From Paenibacillus sp. RC334 (lineage in GTDB: Bacteria > Bacillota > Bacilli > Paenibacillales > Paenibacillaceae), in the NCBI RefSeq assembly GCF_030034735.1, contig NZ_CP125370.1, positions 1,302,001-1,366,000 of the forward strand: a stretch of 64,000 nt of DNA, in the 5' to 3' direction. Below, piece after piece: positions 15,522 through 25,543 of the stretch. The position numbers were made by a program, and so were the translations under genes. The notes beneath the pieces are model-generated. The model was not told the DNA's origin. It searched no databases and saw only the letters and a program-made list of their open reading frames with translations. Position 1 is the first letter of the stretch. Every line of letters starts with the position of its first letter.

Positions 15522-18110
15522 TTATTGCGTCTTTAAGTCTTCAATAGAATCAATGGGTACGTAGGATGGAACTACGAGTCCGGACATAACGCCGGTCATG
15601 CTGGTTCCAATGTCGTCCACCTGATCCTTGTATTTTGCCCAGTAATCAGCATGCGTCAGTGGAAGCCAGGCAGCAGCGGTAGCATCCACACTTCCGCCTG
15701 CAACGCCTGTCCACATAGGGCCAATCTCTACCTGAAGGGCAGTCACTTTGTAACCCAAATTTTGCTCCAATACATATTTCAATACATTCGTACTGGCAAT
15801 TTCAGAATCCCAGGCAGCGTAGCTCAGCTTCAAAGGATCGCCATGGACAGGCTGCAAGTCCTTAATCCATTCCTGCACCTTATCTGGATGCTTATCGGCC
15901 CAGTTTTTGGCGGCCTGCTGTGGGGAGTTACCGTCCTGAATGGCGATCATCACTTCACCCATATCCTCGGCAGTCCACTTGAAGCGGCTCAGAAATTCAT
16001 AAGCAACAGGTGCATCCTGTTTCAGGCCTTTGCGGGCAATTGTATGGATTTCTTCCTTATCACCATAAGCCTTCTTAGGGTCCTTCAAGTATTTTAAATC
16101 ATACTTGTTAAACATCCAGTGAGGGGTCCAGCCTGTTACAACGATGGGCTGCTTGGCTTTGATCGCCTTATCCAGTGTAGCTGTCATAGCAGCCCCGGAG
16201 CTTTCAAGCAGCTTCCAGTCAGACAAGTTGTATTCCTTCATAGCTTTGGCAGTCAGCTTCATGAGACCGGCACCGGGGTCGGTACCAACAATACGGTATC
16301 CGACCTCCTTGCCAAAGTCCCCAGCAGCGGCAGAAGCCGGAGCGGCTCCATTGCCTTGCAAATCAGTAATAGATTTGACATTCATATAAGCTGGCACGAC
16401 CAAGCCCGTTTTGACACCCGTCATATTAGCGCCCAGATCATCAAGCTTATCCTTGTATTTAGCCCAGTAATCCGCATGTGTCAGTGGCAGCCATGCAGCC
16501 GGAGAAGCATCCACATCACCACTGGCGACACCCGTCCACATTGGACCTGCTTCAACTTGCAACGCGGTTACTTTGTAGCCCAATTTGTTTTCCAAAATAT
16601 ATTTCAGCAAATTCGTGCTGGCAATTTCAGAATCCCAAGCCACATAACTGAGCTTGAAGGTGTCACCATTGACAGGTTGCAGTCCTTGGGTCCATTCCTG
16701 CACCTTATCGGCATGCTTCTCAGCCCAATCCTTGGCAGCTTGCTCAGGACTGGTTCCGCCTTGAATAGCAACCATCATTTTTCCCATATCTTCCGGTGTC
16801 CATTTGAACCGTTTCAGAAACTCGTAAGCGATAGGGGCGTCCTGTTGCAGCCCTTTACGGGCAATCGTATGAATACCCTCGGCCTCGCCATAAGATTTTT
16901 TAGGGTCTTCCAAATATTTGAGATCATATTTGTTGAACATCCAGTGCGGCGTCCAACCTGTAATAATGATCGGTTTTTTCGCTTTTATGGCTTTGTCCAG
17001 TGTTGCAGTCATCGCTGCACCGGAACCTTCTACCAGCTTCCAGTCGGACAAATTGTAGTCTTTTAACGCCTTGGCAGTTGATTTCATAATCCCTGCCCCG
17101 GCATCAATTCCGATAATTTTGTAGCCGACTTCTTGGCCAACCGGGTTGGCAGCAGCGTTTCCTTTGCCAGATGCAGAAGGGTTCGATCCAACAAAATATT
17201 GCGATGCGCCAGCGATCAGAATGACAGCCGTAACCGCAGAGGTAATCCATACCTTTTGCTTGGTGGATATGCGACTTTTACCTCTTTTCGCTGGTTTGAA
17301 CAGGTTCTGCGTGAAACGGTCAAGCACGATAGCCAGAACAACGACAGCCAATCCGGCTTCAAAACCTTTACCAATTTGGAGTTGTGTCACGGCACGGTAT
17401 ACAACGGCACCGATCCCTTCCGCACCGATCATGGAAGCAATAACGACCATAGACAGTGAGAGCATAATCGTCTGATTAATACCAGCCATTAAGGTTGGCA
17501 TAGCCAGTGGAAGCTGTACTTTGAACAGCTTTTGCGCCGAGGTTGAACCGAATGCGTCAGAGGCTTCGACCAATTCACCCGACACTTGCATAATCCCCAA
17601 ATTCGTCATACGAATGGTTGGCGGGATCGCGAAGATAACAGATGCGATAACGCCCGGTACAACACCGAGGCTGAAAAAGGTAACCGCAGGGAGCAAGTAG
17701 ACGAACGCGGGCATCGTCTGCATAAAATCAAGCAAAGGCGTAATAATGCGTGACGCCGTTTTGCTGTATGCACACCAGATCCCGATCGGAATCCCGATGA
17801 CAATGGATACGAGTGCGGATGTGATGACCAGTCCGAGCGTATTCATCGTTTCGCTCCAATAGCCGAGATTGTCAATCAGCAGGAAGCCGATGACGGTAAA
17901 CAGCGTAAGCTGGACCCGGCCGATCATAAACGCGATAATCCCGATGATCACAATGAACACCAGAGGGTGCGGAAGCATGAACAGCCCAGAGAAAAAGCCT
18001 ACAACAGCTTCAATAACAGAAGAGATAACATTAAACAATCCGGCCAGATGAATACCCATCCAGTCTACAATAGTCTGAATCCACTCAGCGATTGGCAGTT
18101 TCGGTATCAA
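15522..18110 (-). CDS. opuABC: glycine betaine ABC permease fused to two tandem substrate-binding domains
   Basis: An 862-residue fusion. Residues 1 to about 285 are the OpuAB/ProW-type permease (helices from AGLFNVISSVIEAVVGFFSG, and the ABC docking segment VEASDAFGSTSAQKLFKVQL). A further helix (near 290-305) leads to two OpuAC-type binding domains, about 325-590 and 600-860. Each has its own opening (EVGYKIIGIDAGAGIMK; EVGYRIVGTDPGAGLMK), the ligand-cage tryptophans in TGWTPHWMF, and AAWLPLTHADYWAKYKD. They are obvious duplicates. The protein imports compatible solutes for osmoprotection. Start: TTG at 18110 is nine bases from GGAGG; the ATG at 18116 is only three away. It overlaps the ATPase gene by 26 bases. 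Confidence 0.9.
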   Translation of the reverse strand: MIPKLPIAEWIQTIVDWMGIHLAGLFNVISSVIEAVVGFFSGLFMLPHPLVFIVIIGIIAFMIGRVQLTLFTVIGFLLIDNLGYWSETMNTLGLVITSALVSIVIGIPIGIWCAYSKTASRIITPLLDFMQTMPAFVYLLPAVTFFSLGVVPGVIASVIFAIPPTIRMTNLGIMQVSGELVEASDAFGSTSAQKLFKVQLPLAMPTLMAGINQTIMLSLSMVVIASMIGAEGIGAVVYRAVTQLQIGKGFEAGLAVVVLAIVLDRFTQNLFKPAKRGKSRISTKQKVWITSAVTAVILIAGASQYFVGSNPSASGKGNAAANPVGQEVGYKIIGIDAGAGIMKSTAKALKDYNLSDWKLVEGSGAAMTATLDKAIKAKKPIIITGWTPHWMFNKYDLKYLEDPKKSYGEAEGIHTIARKGLQQDAPIAYEFLKRFKWTPEDMGKMMVAIQGGTSPEQAAKDWAEKHADKVQEWTQGLQPVNGDTFKLSYVAWDSEIASTNLLKYILENKLGYKVTALQVEAGPMWTGVASGDVDASPAAWLPLTHADYWAKYKDKLDDLGANMTGVKTGLVVPAYMNVKSITDLQGNGAAPASAAAGDFGKEVGYRIVGTDPGAGLMKLTAKAMKEYNLSDWKLLESSGAAMTATLDKAIKAKQPIVVTGWTPHWMFNKYDLKYLKDPKKAYGDKEEIHTIARKGLKQDAPVAYEFLSRFKWTAEDMGEVMIAIQDGNSPQQAAKNWADKHPDKVQEWIKDLQPVHGDPLKLSYAAWDSEIASTNVLKYVLEQNLGYKVTALQVEIGPMWTGVAGGSVDATAAAWLPLTHADYWAKYKDQVDDIGTSMTGVMSGLVVPSYVPIDSIEDLKTQ

Positions 18111-19308
18111 GGGCATTCACCTCCTTCGTGGTGGTTACATCTCCGCCAAGTGCGCCCAGCAAAGCTCCACGGACGATAACACCCAACAGCTTCTGTTTGT
18201 CATCGACCACAGCCAGAGGGACCTTGGACGAGCTTGTAATTTCGAACAAGTCATTAATGACGGTTTCAGCAGCAACCTGCGGTCCGTCCGTCATGAGAAT
18301 ATCTTCAATTTTCAAATTGTTGCGCAGCGCATGGACAGCATCTTCAGCATTGATAACGCCCAAAAGTTTCTTGGTACGATCAATGACGAACAGATTGGAA
18401 ATCCCGCGTTCGCGCATCAATTCCAGAGCAACACGTGGACCGCGATCCATTGTGATCGTTTCTGGACGAAGCATAACATGAGCAGCCGTCAATACCTTGG
18501 ACAGATCCACATCCTCGACGAAGCGGGCTACATAAGAGTTAGCCGGTTGGATCATAATTTCTTCCGGTGTACCGATCTGCACGACCGATCCGTCCCGCAT
18601 CAATGCAATCCGGTCACCGATCCGTAGCGCTTCATCCAGGTCATGGGTGATAAACACAATCGTTTTCTTCATTTTATCTTGAAGCTCCAGCAGCTCATCC
18701 TGCATGTCACGGCGAATGAGGGGGTCCAGTGCGCTGAATGCTTCATCCATCAGAAGGACTTCAGGGTCATTAGCCAACGCCCGTGCCAGACCGACACGTT
18801 GCTGCATACCGCCACTCAGTTCATCGGGCATTTTATCGCCCCAGTTTTTAAGACCAACCAGTTCCAGCGCTTGCTGTGCTTTTTCCTGGCGTTTCGTTTT
18901 TTCTACCTTTTGTATTTCAAGGCCGTATTCTACATTTTCCAATACAGTCCGATGTGGGAACAGGGCGAATTTTTGAAAAACCATACTAATGGTTTTACGG
19001 CGAACTTCGCGGAGTTGTTCTTTGTTCATCTTACGGAGATCCTTGCCGTGGACCAGAATTTCACCGGAGGTAGGCTCAATCAAGCGATTTAGCATTCGCA
19101 CTAAAGTGGACTTGCCACTGCCCGAAAGACCCATAATAACGAAAATTTCACCTTGCTTAATTTCCATGTTGGCCTTGTTGACACCAACGGTAATTTGTTT
19201 TTCTTTGGCCAGCCTTTCCTTGCCCCAGCCTTGCTCCAGGAGCGGAACACCTTGCTCTGCGTGAGGACCAAAGAGTTTGCTGACATTTTTGACTTCCAAA
19301 ATCGTCAT
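18085..19308 (-). CDS. opuAA: glycine betaine ABC transporter ATP-binding protein with CBS pair
   Basis: A 407-residue OpuAA/ProV-type ATPase. Walker A GLSGSGKST, signature LSGGMQQRVGLARA, Walker B EVLLMDEAFSALDP and the switch histidine in FITHDLDEAL are intact. Two CBS domains (about residues 280-400) follow; in relatives they sense ionic strength or c-di-AMP and gate transport. It powers the fused permease encoded next. ATG 19308 follows AGAGGTG six bases upstream; the longer frame from 19434 begins inside the leader. A sigma-A-like promoter lies about 110 bases upstream. The divergent GbsR-type gene is the likely regulator. Confidence 0.92.
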   Translation of the reverse strand: MTILEVKNVSKLFGPHAEQGVPLLEQGWGKERLAKEKQITVGVNKANMEIKQGEIFVIMGLSGSGKSTLVRMLNRLIEPTSGEILVHGKDLRKMNKEQLREVRRKTISMVFQKFALFPHRTVLENVEYGLEIQKVEKTKRQEKAQQALELVGLKNWGDKMPDELSGGMQQRVGLARALANDPEVLLMDEAFSALDPLIRRDMQDELLELQDKMKKTIVFITHDLDEALRIGDRIALMRDGSVVQIGTPEEIMIQPANSYVARFVEDVDLSKVLTAAHVMLRPETITMDRGPRVALELMRERGISNLFVIDRTKKLLGVINAEDAVHALRNNLKIEDILMTDGPQVAAETVINDLFEITSSSKVPLAVVDDKQKLLGVIVRGALLGALGGDVTTTKEVNALDTETANR

Positions 19309-19418
19309 ACATACACCTCTTCTTTCTATACTTTGCTTGGTATTAACCCCGTGTTGCATTAAGGATCGAGTATAAAAATCAATATTTTGAACATCCTGAA
19401 CGGTTAATGACAAAATTA

Positions 19419-19448
19419 ATTGTAACAGAAGCATTGCTTACTTTTCAA
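19419..19448 (-). promoter_or_regulatory. sigma-A-like promoter of opuA
   Basis: Minus strand: -35 TTGAAA (complement of 19443-19448) and -10 TACAAT (complement of 19419-19424), spacer 18. It predicts a leader of about 100 bases before opuAA. Confidence 0.55.
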
Positions 19449-19472
19449 ACAAAAAAACTGTTCATAAAGTAC

Positions 19473-19490
19473 GTACAGAAAAAACTGTAC
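19473..19490. promoter_or_regulatory. palindrome in the opuA / gbsR-type intergenic region
   Basis: GTACAG-AAAAAA-CTGTAC, a perfect 6-bp inverted repeat 24 bases upstream of the opuA -35 box. It is a candidate operator for the divergent GbsR-type regulator. The rest of the 517-base interval (19309-19825) is AT-rich with no further element I can name. Confidence 0.45.
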
Positions 19491-19825
19491 AAAGTTTCCT
19501 GCCATATGCTCCTTCGTTCTTTAGAATGCTCAAACATCCGGAACTTTACAACCGATAGCTCTTTTTTTAAAATAGACAATGAAATATAACCATAAGCAAA
19601 AGATTTATGTATATCCATAATTTAAAAAGTTTACTATCATTAGCAATTTTGCGAATTGTGATTTTGAACGACCCATGCTGTTGTAATATAGACAGAAGCT
19701 TTGTTTTTGAAACATTTCATTTTTAATTGAAAGATTTCATGTGTTGCGTCAAAGCCAATCGATTACGGGTGAAAGTCGTTCATACGATCTTAGGCAAAAT
19801 GCTCTAAAATTAGGAGGTTGCAAGC

Positions 19826-20389
19826 ATGAGCTTGTACCAGTTAGGTGATGAGCAGCAGGCTTCGCTGCAAAAAATTCGCAAACGTGTCATAGAAGCTATA
19901 GGTAAAAATATGGACTTGTATGGGATCACCCTGTCTGCGGGGCATTTGTACGGTTTGCTTTTTTTTGCGGATAAACCGATGACGCTGGACGAAATGGGTC
20001 GTGAAATGGAAATGAGCAAAACGAGCATGAGTACCGGTGTCCGAACATTGCTGGATTTGAAAATGGTCAACAAGGTGTGGAGCAAAGGCTCACGCAAGGA
20101 TTTGTATGAAGTCGAATATGACTGGCATCAAACGTTCACAGACTTCTTTGCAATTAAATGGAGAAAAGCGGTTGAAACGAATTTGCTGGTGCTGCGCAAG
20201 GCCATTGAGGAGCTGGACAGATTGCTGGAGCGGGATGGGGAATATGAGGAATTTAAGGCTGTTCTCCAGCAGGATCGTTTGAAAATGAAGCAGGCTGTTG
20301 CCTATTACAAGTGGCTGGACCGACTGATTGATTCGATGGAAAGCGAAGAAATATACAAGCTGATTCCGAAGGAAGAGGTTCGTGATTAA
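19826..20389 (+). CDS. GbsR-type (MarR-like) regulator divergent from opuA
   Basis: A 187-residue winged-helix protein of the GbsR/OpcR group. The DNA-binding segment is LYGLLFFADKPMTLDEMGRE followed by MEMSKTSMSTGVRTLLDLKM, then a wing (KVWSKGSRKDLYEVE) and a long helical C-terminus. In Bacillus GbsR senses choline and controls glycine betaine synthesis, and OpcR represses choline or betaine importers. Placement head to head with a betaine importer suggests that it controls opuA here. The start has TTAGGAGG upstream of ATG 19826. A terminator follows 25 bases after the stop. Confidence 0.85.
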   Translation: MSLYQLGDEQQASLQKIRKRVIEAIGKNMDLYGITLSAGHLYGLLFFADKPMTLDEMGREMEMSKTSMSTGVRTLLDLKMVNKVWSKGSRKDLYEVEYDWHQTFTDFFAIKWRKAVETNLLVLRKAIEELDRLLERDGEYEEFKAVLQQDRLKMKQAVAYYKWLDRLIDSMESEEIYKLIPKEEVRD

Positions 20390-20412
20390 TCGTTTATCCT
20401 CTTTTCTTTCCA

Positions 20413-20454
20413 TAAAAATGCCGGAGCGTAAAAAGCGTTCCCGGCGTTTTTTTG
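20413..20454 (+). terminator. terminator of the GbsR-type gene
   Basis: AAAATGCCGGAGCG and AGCGTTCCCGGCGTTTT form an imperfect GC-rich stem followed by TTTTTTT. Confidence 0.75.
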
Positions 20455-20493
20455 TGTTTGGCTTTGTTAATTTTGGATTAGCTTTGTTCGATT

Positions 20494-20522
20494 TTGGTTT
20501 GGCCCTGTGCAAAGGGTATAAT
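20494..20522 (+). promoter_or_regulatory. sigma-A-like promoter of the carboxylesterase gene
   Basis: -35 TTGGTT (20494-20499), 17-base spacer, -10 TATAAT (20517-20522). The -35 lies in an imperfect direct repeat of about 18 bases, GCTTTGTT..ATTTTGG, at 20461 and 20481. Confidence 0.6.
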
Positions 20523-20543
20523 AGAGCTAAAGGAGGCTTCATT

Positions 20544-22025
20544 ATGGAGAGTATTACAGTACATACCCGCCTGGGTCAGCTTCGTGGGGAAACGGTGAAT
20601 GGATATCGTGTATGGAAAGGCATCCCATATGCACAGCCTCCTGTGGGAGAACTGCGTTTTCACGCGCCTCAGCCTTTGAAGCCTTGGGAAGAGGTACGAG
20701 ATGCGACGCGCTTTGGGCCGATCTGTCCGCAGCCTATGCCATCTGCTGAGAGTATGACCGGGAATCTGGTGGAACCGCCTGAGCAGTCGGAGGACTGCTT
20801 GTACCTGAACGTCTGGACGCCTGCTTCGGAGGCACCTGCGAAGGGACGTCCGGTGATGGTGTGGATTCACGGCGGAGCTTTTGTAACAGGATCGGGAATT
20901 ATTCCATTATATGACGGGGCACGGATGGCGGAAAATGGCGATGTTGTCGTCGTTACGCTCAATTATCGGCTCGGGCCGTTGGGCTTTTTGCACCTGACTC
21001 CACGGGGAGACGGACTGACCTCTAATGCGGGGCTGCTGGATCAGATTGCTGCGCTGGAATGGGTCAGGGACCATATTGCTGCATTTGGCGGTAACCCGGA
21101 CGAGGTGACGGTGTTCGGTGAATCGGCGGGCGCCATGAGCATTGCCGCGTTGTTGGCCATGCCAGCCGCTGAGGGCCTGTTCCGACGTGCTATTTTACAG
21201 AGCGGAGCATCGCAGGTGCTGCCGACTTCACAGGCGGAGCAAGTCACGACTGCATATCTCCAGCAGTTGGGGGTGGACACCCTGCATCCGGAACGATTGT
21301 TTACGCTACCGACGGAGGCGCTCATGTTTGCCATGGCCAAGACGCATGAAATGATGGGTCCGGGACTGGCAATGCTCTATCAACCCGTTGTGGATGGTGT
21401 GACCTTGCCTGACGTACCCCTTTCTGCGGTAGCAAAAGGATCAGCAAAGCGGGTATCCGTTATGATCGGAACAAATTTGCAGGAGGGTGCTTACTTTATT
21501 CGCAAGGAATCCCATCTGATGAACAAGTCGACGGCGAGTCAGGCATTGGAAATGATGACGGGCATGTCAGATGTTGGCGATTTGACGGAACCTTTCCCTG
21601 TTACGATTGAGGGGCAAGCGCAGATGCTGACCGATCTGTTCTTCTGGCGGCCTGCGCTGGCTTTAGCGGTTGCCCAAGCGGTTCATGCCCCGGTGTGGAT
21701 GTACCGTTTTGACTGGACGCTGCCGGGGCATCCTGTATTCGGACAAGCGGTTCACGGCGCGGAAATTGCGTTTATTTTTGATAATCTGGAGCTGCTAGGC
21801 AAGCTTGGATTGGACGTTCATCCGCCTATGAGGACGCTGGCTTACGATATGCAGCAGGCATGGGTTGCTTTTGCACGTGACGGAAAGCCTGTGCTGCCGG
21901 AAGGGGAATGGCCGGTATATGACAGGGAATCGCGGGCTACGACCATTTTTCATCAAGGCATCTCGGTGCAGCATGACCCGGAAGGGGAAAGACGCCGCCA
22001 GTTGACCGGACAGATGAGTATTTGA
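20544..22025 (+). CDS. pnbA: type-B carboxylesterase / para-nitrobenzyl esterase
   Basis: A 493-residue cytoplasmic carboxylesterase. Typical signatures are RVWKGIPYAQPPVGELRF near the start, EDCLYLNVWTP, the oxyanion motif HGGAFVTGSG, the nucleophile FGESAGAMS (Ser about 187) and the histidine in AVHGAEIAFIF (about 400). The length equals that of Bacillus subtilis PnbA (489). It hydrolyses esters of short acids; the physiological substrate is unknown. Start ATG 20544 is preceded by AAAGGAGG and a strong promoter; the longer frame from 20382 runs through the preceding terminator and is not the gene. Confidence 0.9.
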   Translation: MESITVHTRLGQLRGETVNGYRVWKGIPYAQPPVGELRFHAPQPLKPWEEVRDATRFGPICPQPMPSAESMTGNLVEPPEQSEDCLYLNVWTPASEAPAKGRPVMVWIHGGAFVTGSGIIPLYDGARMAENGDVVVVTLNYRLGPLGFLHLTPRGDGLTSNAGLLDQIAALEWVRDHIAAFGGNPDEVTVFGESAGAMSIAALLAMPAAEGLFRRAILQSGASQVLPTSQAEQVTTAYLQQLGVDTLHPERLFTLPTEALMFAMAKTHEMMGPGLAMLYQPVVDGVTLPDVPLSAVAKGSAKRVSVMIGTNLQEGAYFIRKESHLMNKSTASQALEMMTGMSDVGDLTEPFPVTIEGQAQMLTDLFFWRPALALAVAQAVHAPVWMYRFDWTLPGHPVFGQAVHGAEIAFIFDNLELLGKLGLDVHPPMRTLAYDMQQAWVAFARDGKPVLPEGEWPVYDRESRATTIFHQGISVQHDPEGERRRQLTGQMSI

Positions 22026-22063
22026 TCCAAGTATTGAGATATCGTCTAATGCCCTAACATCAC

Positions 22064-22108
22064 AAAAGCCTTCGCCCGTATTTTTGTATACGGACGAAGG
22101 CTTTTTTA
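22064..22108. terminator. bidirectional terminator between pnbA and the chemoreceptor gene
   Basis: AAAAGCCTTCGCCCGTAT pairs with ATACGGACGAAGGCTTTTTT, with T/A runs both sides. Confidence 0.85.
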
Positions 22109-22138
22109 GGTTGAACAGGTGCAGATGTATTACAGGAA

Positions 22139-24181
22139 CTAAATCTTGAATCGCTTCACCAGCTCTTGCAAATCCTGCGCCATATTGGACAGCTCCTGAG
22201 AGGAAGAAGCGATTTCTTCCATCGCCGCCATTTGCTCCTGAACGGCTGCGGAGGTCGTCTGTGAGCTATCCGCCGAATTGCGGGACAGGCTTGCCAGATG
22301 GGTAACAGTAGCCGAAACTTCCTCTGTGCTGGCCGAAATTTGTTCAGCGGCTGCGGATACGCTTTGAATCTGTTCCACAATATGAGATGTGGAGCGCTCA
22401 ATATTCGTGAAAGCACCTTCTGCATCTTGGCTAATACGCAGTCCCTCGCCCACCTGGTTACGAACATTACCGTTCATCGTAGCTGTGGAGCGCTGGATCA
22501 GATCCAGCATCTGTGTAATGATCTGGCTGATGGAATCCGCGCTTTCCTTGGATTGCTCCGACAGCTTGCGAACCTCCACGGCTACCACGGCGAATCCACG
22601 CCCGGCTTCGCCTGCTCTGGAGGCTTCAATTGACGCGTTCAGCGACAACAGGTTGGTCTGCTTGGCAATGGCAGCAATTGCGCTATTCATCTGCTTCGCA
22701 TCGTCAGAGAGCTGTGACAGCTCATCCATCAGGCTGGCGGTTTGGGTCACAGCTTCCAAAATACGGTCCATCTGTGTGCGTACGCTTCCGATCATTTGGC
22801 TGCCTTTGGCTACGTCATGCTCAGTCTGTCCTGCTGAATCTACGATGGAGCTTGCCGATTCCGCAATGGTGCTGACACCCTTGGCCATTTCCTCAACGGC
22901 ATTGGCCGTTTGCTCGGATGCCTCTGCACTGGTGGTCGCATTTTCTGCGGATTCCATAACCGTTTCCGCTACATGCTGCACGGATTCCGTCGTTTGCTCC
23001 GTGCTTTCCTTGATCATCAGGGAGGAGGACGCGAGTCGGGACGACGTTTGGTTGACCTCGGAAACCATCGTATGCAGTGCATGTGTCATCTGGTCAAAAT
23101 TTTGCGCCAGCTCGCTGAATTCATCCTTGCCGGACAGATTGACCCGTGCGGTGAGATTGCCGTCACGGACGCTGCGGGTTCCATTTTGCAGCTTGCCCAG
23201 TGGAATCAGGAACGAGCGAATCATCAGGATAATAACAATAGCAGCAGCCAGCACGGATATAGCAATAACGATCAGGCTTTGTTTCAAAATGGGAGCTACC
23301 GAATCGCTAAAATCCTCCTGATCTGCCAAGGCGATGATGTTCCATCCCGTGAGAGGATCAACGAGTGTAAATGATTGCATATCTCTGTTCATAAATCGAA
23401 TTTCTTTCGTTGCAGATGATGATTGGGTTTCCCCTTCATTTAACTTGGTAATAACGGGTAGTCCCTCAATGGAGTCTGCCGGTTTTTTCCCCGTATTCTT
23501 AAAGGCAGCTCCAGCACCCGCTACAACTGTACTGTTCGCATCAACCACAAACAGTCCGCCACGATTGCCGATCGTAACATCCTTCAAGCTTTGACTTAGT
23601 CTATCCAGACTCAAGTTCATTGCTATAGCTCCTTGACCATCTGGTAAGTTTCTGGACAACGTGACCACTAAATTACCCGAGGAAGCACTGACTGACGGAG
23701 CACTAATGAATGTTTCATCGTTTAACTTCATCGCATTTGAATACCATGTTTTTTCACGGGGATCATAATCCGTTGATTCTTTCTTTGGTGAACGGACATA
23801 TTCTCCTTTTGTATTACCGAGAAGTACCCCATCCAGCTCGGGATGAGCTTTCAGGATCACATCAAATTTAGCCTGAATTTCTTCTTCCTTGGAGTTCAGG
23901 GTATTGGATTGAACCTCAGTAGCTAATACATTTAAATCTTTTATTAAAGGTGATACATATTGATTAATGTTGCTGCGAAATAAAAACAGGTTGAAATCAA
24001 TCGAGCTACCCATTTGCTGGCGAAGCTGTGTTTCGGCACTCTGATAGGAAAAGTACCCAATCAATATGCTGGGAATCAATAAGACAGCCAAAAAAGCTAC
24101 AATTAATCTTGTTTTCATTAAATAAAACTGTCTGAGAAACCTGGTCCACCATGGCACTGTTTGTTTTGCTTTATTAGTCAT
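22139..24181 (-). CDS. methyl-accepting chemotaxis protein (Cache / HAMP / signalling domain)
   Basis: A 680-residue transmembrane chemoreceptor. Membrane helix 1 is about residues 25-44; the extracellular part (45-290) has a double-Cache pattern, including [15 protein letters not shown] and [15 protein letters not shown]; helix 2 follows at about 297-320, then HAMP ([20 protein letters not shown]) and a long helical signalling domain. The conserved hairpin tip [20 protein letters not shown] and [16 protein letters not shown] are intact. Cache receptors bind amino acids, organic acids or similar small molecules; the ligand here is unknown. It is monocistronic, with a terminator after it. Confidence 0.93.
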   Translation of the reverse strand: MTNKAKQTVPWWTRFLRQFYLMKTRLIVAFLAVLLIPSILIGYFSYQSAETQLRQQMGSSIDFNLFLFRSNINQYVSPLIKDLNVLATEVQSNTLNSKEEEIQAKFDVILKAHPELDGVLLGNTKGEYVRSPKKESTDYDPREKTWYSNAMKLNDETFISAPSVSASSGNLVVTLSRNLPDGQGAIAMNLSLDRLSQSLKDVTIGNRGGLFVVDANSTVVAGAGAAFKNTGKKPADSIEGLPVITKLNEGETQSSSATKEIRFMNRDMQSFTLVDPLTGWNIIALADQEDFSDSVAPILKQSLIVIAISVLAAAIVIILMIRSFLIPLGKLQNGTRSVRDGNLTARVNLSGKDEFSELAQNFDQMTHALHTMVSEVNQTSSRLASSSLMIKESTEQTTESVQHVAETVMESAENATTSAEASEQTANAVEEMAKGVSTIAESASSIVDSAGQTEHDVAKGSQMIGSVRTQMDRILEAVTQTASLMDELSQLSDDAKQMNSAIAAIAKQTNLLSLNASIEASRAGEAGRGFAVVAVEVRKLSEQSKESADSISQIITQMLDLIQRSTATMNGNVRNQVGEGLRISQDAEGAFTNIERSTSHIVEQIQSVSAAAEQISASTEEVSATVTHLASLSRNSADSSQTTSAAVQEQMAAMEEIASSSQELSNMAQDLQELVKRFKI

Positions 24182-24349
24182 AGTTCTTACTCCTCTGTGT
24201 CTGATAATTACTACATTGTTTTATTCGACAGAAACCGATGAATTTTATAGATGTAATCTATGGGAAAAGATAAATAGGTGCTTGTTTTGCACGTTTTTAT
24301 CTAAAAATAGTTCTAAAGTATCATGTTATATATTAATACTTATACATAA

Positions 24350-24391
24350 AAAGCCAAATCGGAGATGCAAAAGCATCTTCTCGATTTGGCT
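24350..24391 (-). terminator. terminator of the EamA transporter gene
   Basis: Minus strand: AAGCCAAATCGAGAAGATGC pairs with GCATCTCCGATTTGGCTT (one bulge), then TTTTT. Confidence 0.8.
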
Positions 24392-24422
24392 TGGGTGAGG
24401 GATAAAATGGACATTGAACCTA

Positions 24423-25370
24423 TTAGTTTTTTTGCTGACGAGAAATCATAAAGAGTGTAATCCAGATAAGCATAAAGCCAGTCAATTGCGCTACCGTAAC
24501 GATCTGCTGGAAAGCGATCCAGTTAATTACAACGCCGACCATCGGGAAGCTTAGTTCTGCCATCGTGGCATAAGACGCCTTGGTCGTACTGAGGCCCTTG
24601 TAATACAGTAACAGACTGAGAAGACCGGGGAGCAGCGCCTGCAACAACAGATTGATAATCACGGCTGCGCCCGCCCATGTGCCAGCAGGCATATTCCAAG
24701 GTGCATGCTCCACAGAGGTGAGAACGATCAGCAGAGGGAGAGCCACCATGAAGCGCAGGGAGGTCACCGTCTCATATTTCATCGAACGAAGCAAGTAGCT
24801 TCCCATCACTGTCGAACCGCCCCACAGGACCGCTGCTCCTAGTGCAAGCAGGCTGCCGACGTGGACGAAATCATTAACATGTCCAAAAGGGAGCGACCAG
24901 CCGAAGGTAAGAAGATACGTTCCAAACAGAGCCACGACAATTAATATTCCAAAATTACGCGGCAGCATTTCCTTCAATATAACGCGGGCCAGAATAATAG
25001 CGACCAACGGCTGAAGCTTTTGGAGCAGCAGCACAGCGTTAAGATCACCGTTGCTAAGTGCCATCGTGAAAATCACGCTGGCCAGAGCAGAACCGCCCCA
25101 CGAGACGAACAAGATAGCCAAAATCTGACGAAGCCGTACCGCTTTAAGCTCCTCGCGATGCTTCCACAGCACTGGTGCCAGGGCGATAAAGAGCAGCACA
25201 TGCTCCATCAGCACAATTTGTGTAGAGGTAAATGATTTGAGCAAAATAATGCGAAACAGTGGGTCCGCGCCCCACAAGGCCGCTCCAATCGCGACTAGCC
25301 AAAAACCGCTTTTCATGTGGGAGCTACGATCAAAACCTTTGGATGTTAGTACAGTTGATGATTGACTCAT
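24423..25370 (-). CDS. EamA/DMT-family transporter under FMN riboswitch control, likely flavin uptake
   Basis: A 315-residue inner-membrane protein with ten predicted helices in two EamA halves (for example LVAIGAALWGADPLFRIIL, and LLALGAAVLWGGSTVMGSYL). The family carries very diverse metabolites. What sets this one apart is an FMN riboswitch plus terminator in its leader, which is established as a mark of riboflavin synthesis or uptake genes; RFN-linked DMT carriers (ImpX, RibN) are known in other bacteria. I infer uptake of riboflavin or a related flavin. Start ATG 25370 has AAGGAG about ten bases upstream; the TTG at 25376 is too close. Confidence 0.82.
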   Translation of the reverse strand: MSQSSTVLTSKGFDRSSHMKSGFWLVAIGAALWGADPLFRIILLKSFTSTQIVLMEHVLLFIALAPVLWKHREELKAVRLRQILAILFVSWGGSALASVIFTMALSNGDLNAVLLLQKLQPLVAIILARVILKEMLPRNFGILIVVALFGTYLLTFGWSLPFGHVNDFVHVGSLLALGAAVLWGGSTVMGSYLLRSMKYETVTSLRFMVALPLLIVLTSVEHAPWNMPAGTWAGAAVIINLLLQALLPGLLSLLLYYKGLSTTKASYATMAELSFPMVGVVINWIAFQQIVTVAQLTGFMLIWITLFMISRQQKN

Positions 25371-25408
25371 TCTCAATTAGCTCCTTGCGAATACAGGACC
25401 GGTGGCAT

Positions 25409-25451
25409 AAAAACCCCCGTCCATGGCGATAGGCCATGCAAGACGGGGGTT
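25409..25451 (-). terminator. attenuator terminator of the FMN riboswitch
   Basis: Minus strand: AACCCCCGTC pairs with GACGGGGGTT, with an inner CATGGC/GCCATG stem, followed by TTTTT. It stands between the aptamer and the coding start. A second small hairpin, AACTTGC/GCAAGTT, lies at 25461-25482 and may take part in switching. Confidence 0.85.
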
Positions 25452-25543
25452 GATCAAATAAACTTGCCGCTTTATGCAAGTTAAGAAGTTGCTGCAAAAC
25501 CAAGAATGCAGCATTCATCCACTTGACGGCATGTTCATGCTTC

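Noticed and set aside
16119..17066. A 315-codon open frame on the plus strand
   Set aside because: Antisense to the duplicated OpuAC domains. Its internal repeats only mirror the duplication of the real gene.
19620..19760. A promoter for the GbsR-type gene
   Set aside because: TTGAAC and TAATAT-like boxes are present, but the spacing (14 bases) is wrong, so no site was listed.
22389..23321. A 310-codon open frame on the plus strand
   Set aside because: Antisense to the chemoreceptor signalling domain; Ser/Ala/Val-rich, no start signal, no domain.
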